This document shows positions 56,631 to 64,000 of a DNA stretch of 64,000 bases, one piece after another (the first letter of the stretch is position 1; the number at the start of each line of letters is the position of its first letter). The stretch is from Serendipita indica DSM 11827 (taxonomy: Eukaryota; Basidiomycota; Agaricomycetes; Sebacinales; Serendipitaceae): the NCBI GenBank assembly GCA_910890315.1, contig CAJVGD010000012.1, forward strand, positions 806,001 to 870,000. The letters are read 5' to 3'. Below the pieces are notes generated by a model that had not been told where the DNA came from, searched no databases, and saw nothing but the letters and a program-made list of their open reading frames with translations. Made by a program: the position numbers and the translations under genes.

Positions 56631-59600
56631 TCAACCTGAGGCATTACCTCTGTACCACCAGAAGAGGAAAATTAAAACCAAAAAGGAAGTATGAATTGTT
56701 CCCCACAACCAAAAGTCAAGAGACTGCATAGAGACAACAAGCCGGAGAAGCTCCTTGGAGGATTGAGTAAAAGGATGGTTTTCACCCAAAAGCTCAACGC
56801 GTAGCGCAATGACAACTCGTAGCAGCTGCGCAGCTTCATCAAGCCGGTTGAGCTTATACAATGTCAGGGAGAGATGGTGCGAAGCTTCGATGGATTTTGG
56901 ATGCCGAGGTCCAAGAACTGCTTCGCACAAAGCCAGTACCTCCCGCTTCATTTTTTCCGCGTTGTCCAACTGGCCTCGTTTGTGCAGTGTGATGGCAAGG
57001 TCGCCCATTGCTGAAATTGTGTCTATATGCCGCTGTCCAAGGATTTCTTGCCTTAGAGCAAGCACCTCTCGTTTCATATTTTCTGCTTTTTCCAACTGAC
57101 CGCGGTCGTGTAGCGTAATGGCAAGGTTGCTCATTGCCGAGATTGTGTCCGGATGTCGTCGTCCAAAATTTTTTTGCCGCAGAGAAAGTACATTTTTCTC
57201 TATCCGTTCTGCCTCGTGCAGCTGACCACAATTATGAAGTGCATTGGCAAGTTGGCTGCTCACCCATATTGAGTCTCGATGCTCCTCGCCTTGGCTCTTC
57301 CGAAGTTGGGAGCTTGCCAACTCTAATAGCTCTCGACTTGTATCCCAGTCCCCTAAAGAGTCGTAGAGTTTGTAAAATGCCAATGCATGATTGACATTTT
57401 CTGATCGGACAGACAGAGGGATGGCGTTGACATGAGGAAGTAATAGCCAGTACCAGGTGTTATCACCCTCGAATGGCCATATGGCACCAAGTAGGAGTTG
57501 TGCTGTCATGTTCATATAGTGTTGACGCCCCTCTTCGGTGAGCTGAGCCTTAATATATGTCTGAAGGAGTGGATGGACATAGTAGAATGATCCACCTCTT
57601 GACACATTGATGAATGATGCGCATGAAGCAGATTCAACGACCTTCTGAAACTCTACATCGTTCCAATTGTTTCCCATCATCTTTTTAAGGCCCAAAATTG
57701 ATGCTTGATCAGTTGGAGGTGGAGGTTGCGTGTTCCTGACTGTATATGCAACAAATCCAAACTCAGCCGACTTCTTGAATAGAGTGACTGGGATATAGGA
57801 GTGGTGAAGAAAGGCACATAGCTTTACAAGTTCCTGTGCCTCTGGCGGTAGGTCGCGGTATGATAGGTCAAAAGCGGTGTATGTCGAATATGTGTATTCT
57901 GTGCCAATACCCTGTGGCCTGGACATAATCTCGTCTCGATGTGTACGGAATGTATCGAGGAACCCCTCGAAGCTCTGCGTACCACGAATGAATGTCCCCG
58001 CTTGAACGACCGCCACCGCTAATCTTCCTAGCTCTCTGATGATTTTGAGAGAGGTGGCATTTGACAAGGGTTTGGTACCAGCGACCGTGTGAAGAAGCTT
58101 CACTGCCTCGTCCTCTTCAAGATCACCAACACGGACTCCACCGTTTGGTGCATAGCCAACAAGCTCTTGGTTTCGTGTTGTGATCATAATGGCTCCATGA
58201 ATAGAGCAAGGAAGATAACGACTGAGATTGAGGTCTTTCGAGTCGGCGTTATCAAACACAAGTAACCATCCTTTTTCCTTGCGGTTCAGATGGTCAATGG
58301 CATCCTCCCATGTCTTTTCTCTGTACTCAGGGCCTAGGGAATAGATCCATTGTTCCAAGCCTGCCTGCAGATGCACAGGACTCGAGGCATCGACCAAGAT
58401 CACCCAACTGAACCTGGAAAGCTGTTAGAGGACTTCAAAATCACAGAGTTCACACCTGTGACCATATTCCCTAATCCAGTTCGCTGCAAGCTGGGTTTTC
58501 CCAGCCCCTCCGATCCCGTGTAATATGCATCGTGGTTGGTGCGGTGTATGACGCCCTGGAAAGAGTTTTTGTGTCATAAGGGATTGAATCTCCTTTCTCT
58601 CAATGTAGTTTATTGTCACGGGAAGATCCTTTGACTTTAGCTCCTTTTCTGGCGAAAATGTTTCCTTTTCAATACCTATGGGGCGTTATTAAGCCAAGCA
58701 GGAAGACATATGGGACTACGAACTACGATGTTTGTCTTCTTTAGCCCACTTCTGCTCCACCGCAGCAGGTGCACGGGCGACATAGTCCTTGAGATAGTGG
58801 AGGACGATCCCGTAGTTGTTATCCCCTTTCGAGAATTTGACCAGACCTTCGTGATTGCAAGGCAGGTCGATTGTTGTGGCATCACGGTCCCCGGAATAGT
58901 AGCTGATTCACTCGGAACATTCTATGGCCTGTTAGCGATAGATCCATGAGTAGCGATACGCTTACTGATTTCTGTGGATCTAAAGCGTTGGAAGAAGGAT
59001 AGACTTCACGAAAGAAGATCGTACTAATCCCTTCGCTGGTGTGAACATACAGGCGCTGTACATCCTCCAAGTATGGCGAGTGAGTTTCAAGGTCCTTGAC
59101 AACATTGTTTGCAGTTTCCATCCATAGTGATGCTAGGCGGTTGAATCGAACTATGGGCTTTATTTCCATCCCAAAATGAGGGGTTCCGAAGTAAAGGATT
59201 CCATGCGTTGAAATTAGAACGTCTCTGAGGCCATCAGTTGATTTCAAACTTTGAGCGTGGCAGATATTTAGAGCCTACAAGAGGGTCACCATCAAGCGCT
59301 TCTGATTAGGGGGGAATGACGAACGGATTTGAGAAGGATACCTCCCAAACCGTGCACAAGAAAGATGATTGGACGCTGGTTATGTTTCAGAGGAGACCGA
59401 TCAGCACATAATATTCACTCACTCGACGTGCATGACTACGTTCCCGTGAGATCGCCTGGGCGAGCCCAATGCCATGTCGACTTATCGTCTGAGTTGATGC
59501 ATACTCCCGACTGCAGGTATCCGCATCGTAGCCGTAGGTCAGTATTCGGGTATTGGGCAAGTCGAACGGCAGGAGGTCGCTCAGCCACAAAAAGTCTTTG

Positions 59601-59880
59601 TCTACCATCCATGTCTTCTTTCTATGACCATTTAAACCATGGATTGCCACAATACTGTACAAATTCGTCCAGCAGCGAGCACGTGTCAGATGTGAACAAC
59701 GTACTCGACGTCAGAATTAGTCCCAGCAAAGAGTTGCAACATTCCGAAGTATTTTGTTTTCGATTCTGGCTGAGAATTCGATGGTTCACGGCCTTCTTCA
59801 TTGGCACGATGTATAGGTTGGTCCGTAGGTCGTGAAGGCGATAGGGAGCGAGCTGGGATATTCTGCAGGACATTTGACAT
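56631..59880 (-). CDS. NLR4: SesB-like / NB-ARC / TPR protein with C-terminal membrane anchor, one apparent frameshift
   Basis: ATG at 59880 (MSNVLQNIPARSLSPSRPTD). The exon plan is as in NLR1 and NLR3. The hydrolase-like domain has IVAIHGLNGHRKKTW and IFLVHGLGGILLKS (Gly in place of Ser). P-loop GIGGAGKTQLAANWIREYGH, Walker B LLVFDNAD, IMITTRN, about four TPRs (RHPDTISAMSNLAITLHDRG). The end is distinctive: after the last TPR comes SMQSLDFWLWGTIHTSFLVL and then a further run of hydrophobic and aromatic residues up to NASG and TGA at 56631, a plausible tail anchor. In the exon after the hydrolase domain, PSESATI and GDRDATTID are in different frames (about 58887-58896, one base), either a fresh lesion or a sequence error. 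All other junctions restore frame. Confidence 0.83.
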
Positions 59881-60269
59881 CGTCTACGATAGCGAGAGCT
59901 GGGAACAAGTGTCGTTGGTATGGTAAGAGTTCAGCGTCAATGGAAACTGACAGAGACTGGCGACCCGCGCTAAACATGTATAACGCTTTTATTTCGGTAT
60001 TTTTCTGCTGATGATTATACTACGAAAGCAGAGAGTTTTATGTGAAGTTCCCCGTACCCTGAGCTGAGCCGTCAAAATCTTTCCTGGTCGTGCATATATA
60101 TAGCTTTAACGTCGCGCATTATGCATTCGAGAACTACTCTAGTCGTTCCAAGTTCCGATTCACCGCCTGGGTCATTCGGGGCAAGTCCACTCATCGCGTA
60201 GATAGAGGTCTTGCCTTTATGTAAAAACGACACTTCGCTGCGTAGATTGCAGGATTCGTGTTGAAAGTC
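59881..60269. other. Intergenic upstream of NLR4
   Basis: The NLR4 promoter side. Nothing coding recognised; the direct repeat begins at about 60270. Confidence 0.4.
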
Positions 60270-60405
60270 CCATACGCCGTTCGAATGCATTTGTGAAGCC
60301 CGTTTGATTCAAGTGACGAATATATTGCCACGGGGTATACAAGACCAAAAGGGAGTGCGATAGAAGATAGGAATAAAAAGGGTGGGGGACAGTGCACGGC
60401 ACTGT
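60270..60405. repeat. Direct repeat, copy A (about 135 bases)
   Basis: Begins near CGCCGTTCGAATGCATTTGT and ends near GGGGGACAGTGCACGGCA. Copy B at 60778-60920 has the same order, with scattered substitutions and small indels (by eye about 85 percent identical). Neither copy looks like a known transposon end. The spacing is about 510 bases. Confidence 0.8.
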
Positions 60406-60429
60406 TGAGCAGTGGGCCTGAGGACGGTG

Positions 60430-60609
60430 AGAGGAGACAACAGGAACAAGTTCTAGAAAACCAACGTTATTTGCTTCTGCCTCCGGTTCAGGTTTGGGAG
60501 CCAACTGTTTGTTGCAATCTGAATCGGCGACAGGGGCAGATTTATCGTCTTTACTTCGCGATTGGGAGGGTCGCACAATCTTCTGCAAATGCGATGAAAT
60601 ATCCGACAT
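60430..60609 (-). pseudogene. Relic first exon of a fifth NLR-like gene
   Basis: Reads MSDISSHLQKIVRPSQ, a Lys/Glu/Pro-rich linker, then NNVGFLELVPV. This is the signature of the first exon of NLR1-4 (compare DFGFLEIASGTDPIV). The following hydrolase exon is absent; instead the sequence runs into repeat copy A. It is evidently the 5' stump of a deleted gene. Confidence 0.65.
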
Positions 60610-60777
60610 CGTTGAAGATGATAAGGGTCAGGTACAAGGCTGGTTCAGAGTTGAGCGTCAATATGGTCGCTGAAACGTCTAGACTTCTGTCAACATTATT
60701 TGAGCATTTCTTCCTCGACATCGTTCAATGACTGTGCAGACTTCTCTTTGAAAAGTTTAAGTTGTTTAGAAATCTCG

Positions 60778-60920
60778 CCGCCGCTCAAACGCATTTGTGA
60801 AGCCTGCTTGATTCAAGGAAGTGTCGAATATATTGCCACGGAGCATACAAGACCAAATAAGAGCGCAAGATAGACGATAGGAATAAAGAAGGTGGGGGAC
60901 GGTGTACGGCATTCGATAAC
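60778..60920. repeat. Direct repeat, copy B (about 140 bases)
   Basis: Starts near CGCCGCTCAAACGCATTTGT and ends near GGGGGACGGTGTACGGCA. It is the counterpart of 60270-60405 and brackets the NLR first-exon relic together with it. Confidence 0.8.
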
Positions 60921-61009
60921 TCGTACATGAATTCACTAATAAACGTGGTAGCGTGGAGGAGAGAAGGATTGCGGAAACAAAGTCGTAAACGCGTTTATTC
61001 GCATGTAAA

Positions 61010-61607
61010 TTAGACACCATTACCAAAGCTACCGTGCTGCGCAATCGAGCCGAACGCAGGCTGATGCCTGGCGCCCGTGTTGATGCTGAACACCCGGAGA
61101 GAGAGCCTTGTCCAACGTAGTCGAGAGTGTGCTTTCGCCATGGAGCAGCGCGTTCAATCCCTTGAAAAACGCAAACTTGGTTCAGCGGATCCTTCGGGTC
61201 GGTTTCGTCGAGCGACTTGACCGGCTCAATGACCAAGTGCGAGTGTCGAATCAAGAGGCCCTGGTTGTTCTCTTCGGCCAGCGCAGCGTAATAGTTGGCC
61301 AGCGCATTCGTAAACACACCCACTTTCACGTTGCGAATCTTGAACTTGACGGTGAACGGCGAGAAGAATTTGGCAAAGGGGAACTTGTCCATGATACGCC
61401 CCATAGGCAGAACGACATTGCACGAGCCGTCACGAATTTGTGTGCTGTCGGATGGAACGCTACAAAAGTGGTCAGTGTAAACAGATACCTGGAGCTAGCT
61501 GCGTACTTTTGAGTCAGGCAAAAGTTGGTGAAACTGTTCGTGCTCGTCAACGACTCGAATTGACCAGCAACGGGCGTGTATTGACCGTCCTTTGCGGGAC
61601 CAGGCAT
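61010..61607 (-). pseudogene. Small unknown protein gene with two apparent frameshifts
   Basis: ATG at 61607 gives MPGPAKDGQYTPVAGQFESL, then an intron at about 61460-61505, then VPSDSTQIRDGSCNVVLPMG and IRNVKVGVFTNALANYYAAL, all in one frame. Beyond DPKDPLN the coding signal moves to a second frame (KFAFFKGLNALLHGESTLS) and then to a third (VFSINTGARHQPAFGSIAQH) ending at TAA 61010-61012. The switches lie near 61178 and 61085. I do not know the family; similar short proteins of unknown role seem common in Rhizoctonia-type genomes. It is either a pseudogene or two sequence errors. Confidence 0.55.
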
Positions 61608-62277
61608 GAGTTACACGAGGATCAAGAGTCAACGCGGTGCGGGGATCTTGGTTTTTGTTTCCTCCTTATCCTGCATTGTTTCCGTTGTTTCCCGCATTCT
61701 GGTCGTTGTTTCCTCCTTTTTTCTGATTTCTGGAGATTTATACACACAGGAGAGAGAGAAAGGCGGCGACGGAAGGAACCAAGCTTGAGCTCTCGCCTCG
61801 ACGTCGAGCACCCATACAGTCTATAACCAGATTGTAACAAGGAGGACTACATTCGACAACATTTGTATAATATCCTCAACATTCTTTCCAAATCCCAGAG
61901 AGCAATACTTTGATGGATATATTGCGCGTGTCCGGTGGCCCCACGGCCGCATTCTGAGTATACCAGGCTACAGTTGACAGCCTATGCTACTGCCATTACG
62001 TGTGAATTCACAGCAACGCGGAGATCAAGTCTAGACCTGCAGTACAATCAAGCTCTGGCACGGCTGCAATAGCATACACAAGCAACAGCGAAGCTTATAT
62101 CATTACAAACTAGCACTAGCCATATTCTACAATTCCTGCAAAAAGACGCTCACCTTGACACAGCTGACTCTTGCTCCCTTCCACTTCCCCGCCTTTTCCC
62201 TAGCGTACCACAGCAGCACCGCATTCAGATCCCGGAGATCGAGAGAGAGTAGCAAAAACAAACGCGTTCCCAGTTTT
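61608..62277. other. Intergenic between divergent genes
   Basis: About 670 bases between the unknown minus-strand gene and BZW. Pyrimidine-rich tracts occur near 61650-61740. Nothing else recognised. Confidence 0.4.
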
Positions 62278-63951
62278 ATGTCTACGTCGCAACAAACGCC
62301 CAAACCGTCGCTCACGGGGGTCAGGATCAAAGCCAGAAAGGGCGCCGTCAAGGCTCAAGCTAAACACGAACCATCGAGTACGTCTGGATTCTGTTCCCCG
62401 CTCGCTGATCCACCGCTTTTGTCCGTTCAACGTCCAGAAGGTGGCTGTGTGTTGGCGCGCGCACAAAAGTCGTCATTCGACCGCAATTCCACGCAGTCTC
62501 TAATGCTTGGTTCATGTCGTTGATCCTGCTTTTGCATCGCTGTAGTCGACCCGCGACTGCTCGTATGACCCGCCGCGCTTAGCCACACTCGACGTTCGGA
62601 TAGAACACTTCTCGACGCTTGGTGCTGACACACCCCAACAGTCTTCCGTGATCAACTCTACAAACACCTCGAGACAGTCTCTCCAGACGATTTTGAGGGA
62701 TACGCCAACAAACTCAACCTAGCAGGCTCTCAGCTCGAATTTCTCAAGTACTCGGATGCACTCTTTGAAATCCTTCTCGTCGGTGGTCTTCTCCAGCCAG
62801 GGGGAACATATGTCGAGGACAATGCACCTCGCAGCCCCTTTACCATTCTCAATGCCCCCGAACCAGTGGAGACTGCAGAGATAAAGAAGTATGCCGAGGT
62901 GTTTAACAAGCTTCTCAGGAGGTAAGCTTTCTCTGTAAGTATATCGACTCGTATCGAGCATCCGTTAGGTACAAGTACCTCCAACGACCGCTCGAAGAGC
63001 AATCGCTCCCTGCGCTCCTTCAATATGCCCACCGCTGGCCACAACCACAGCGCGAAAAGTTTTCCATTATGCTCGGTCTGCTACTCGCACAGGGTCTCGC
63101 CAACGCGTCGTGCCTGCAGATTCTGACAAAGGATCACTTGGTCAAAGACTACCTGTCCATCTCGCTCATCACGCTCATCTTCCGCGCATACCTCACCGAA
63201 CAACCCATGGACCACCTCTCGAGCACGCTCAAAAAAGGTGGTATCAAGGAAATGCTCGATTTCTTCCCGCTCAACAAGCGCAACCCGACCGAGCTTGACG
63301 ACTGGTTCAAAAAGGAGGGTATGGAGAATGTGGCAGAGTGGTACAAGAAGAAGCGACTCGTCAAGATTCGCGACGCAGTCATTTCGGGCCTCAAAGAGCT
63401 CGTCGAAAAGGACGAGAGCATCGATTCGCTCATCTCCTTTCTCAAAGACACGCAGGCGGAGACACCCGTCCCCGAAGCGGACTTGGTCGGCTACATCTGG
63501 ACGGCTCTCATCGGTAATGTCGATTGGGGAACACGTCCAGATCAGGTGGACGCACTTGCCATTCGGTAAGCCTACTTTTTCCAACGGTATAAAAGGATGG
63601 ACTCACGCCCGTCTAGTGAAGTTACCAAGTATGCAGAGGTGCTGGAGCCGTTTTGTAACGGACCCAAGACCGAAGTGTCTCTCATCAACACTGTCCAACT
63701 GTATTGCTACGAGGAGAGTAAAGTTATGAAGACATTCCCACAAATGCTCAAGGTGTTGTATAACAAGGACTGTATTTCCGACCAGGCCATTCTTTATTGG
63801 CATTCCAAGGGGAGCAAACCGCAGGGCCGTCAACACTTTTTGACCGTGACGCAGCCGCTCGTCAAGGTACGCCATCACTTTCGACTACTCCCCGCTGTTA
63901 ACACTTTCCTAGTTCCTGCAGGAGCAAGATAGCGACGACGACGATGAATAG
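62278..63951 (+). CDS. eIF5-mimic protein (5MP/BZW) with W2 domain
   Basis: 5MP/BZW proteins carry HEAT-like repeats and a C-terminal W2 (eIF5C) domain. They bind eIF2 and eIF3, and tighten start-codon selection by competing with eIF5. Five exons: introns 62378-62642 (265 bases, long here), 62922-62968, 63566-63616 and 63867-63912. The protein starts MSTSQQTPKPSLTGVRIKAR, then FRDQLYKHLETVSPDDFEGY, YADALFEILLVGG-type text (SDALFEILLVGGLLQPGG), RWPQPQREKFSIMLGLLLAQ, a long helical middle, and the W2 end ILYWHSKGSKPQGRQHFL and FLQEQDSDDDDE with the family's acidic/aromatic tail. All junctions keep frame and the gene is complete in the window. Confidence 0.9.
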
Positions 63952-64000
63952 TCGATTCTGATTTTATCACTCTTTCGCCGTGTAATTCATGATTACCAAC

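Noticed and set aside
1-64000. CRISPR arrays, bacterial operons, rRNA or tRNA genes
   Set aside because: None seen; the genes are spliced and eukaryotic, and no cloverleaf or B-box was convincing by eye.

Overview
The window is fungal nuclear DNA from an agaricomycete. Genes are dense, about 45-65 base introns are frequent, and the gene content (CCT chaperonin, Rtt109, AA9-CBM1, Zn2Cys6 regulator, arrays of F-box and SesB-like/NB-ARC/TPR genes) fits Cantharellales of the Rhizoctonia/Ceratobasidium type. That placement rests on protein style only; no rRNA or tRNA was recognised.

Layout. 0-14 kb is mostly housekeeping and secretion: an F-box gene, CCT6 (TCP-1 zeta), a large membrane protein with a decayed tandem copy, the histone acetyltransferase RTT109, a lytic polysaccharide monooxygenase (AA9 plus CBM1) and a conserved fungal membrane protein. 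13.8-24 kb is a duplicated accessory block: a coiled-coil protein with an atypical cysteine cluster, a decayed F-box gene, the NLR-like gene NLR1, then a relic of the coiled-coil gene and a second decayed F-box gene in the same order. 24-43.6 kb holds a PP2C phosphatase, three F-box genes, a Zn2Cys6 transcription factor, a short-chain dehydrogenase and a sugar transporter built from very small exons. 44-60 kb holds three more NLR-like genes on the minus strand; NLR2 is split by a LINE retrotransposon with an 11-base target duplication. 60-64 kb has an NLR first-exon relic, a 140-base direct repeat, a probably broken unknown gene and the translation regulator 5MP/BZW.

The four NLR-like genes share one plan: SesB-like alpha/beta-hydrolase fold, then an NB-ARC-type NTPase, then 4 to 10 kinesin-light-chain-type TPRs. 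They look like cytosolic non-self or stress receptors. In all four the hydrolase nucleophile serine is replaced by Asp or Gly, so the N-terminal domain is probably a non-catalytic signalling or binding module. The NLR and F-box families both show birth-and-death evolution here: intact, lightly damaged and strongly decayed copies lie side by side.

Many gene models below were spliced by eye, using GT-AG or GC-AG borders, reading phase and agreement with remembered family sequences. Exact ends of multi-exon genes should be taken as models.
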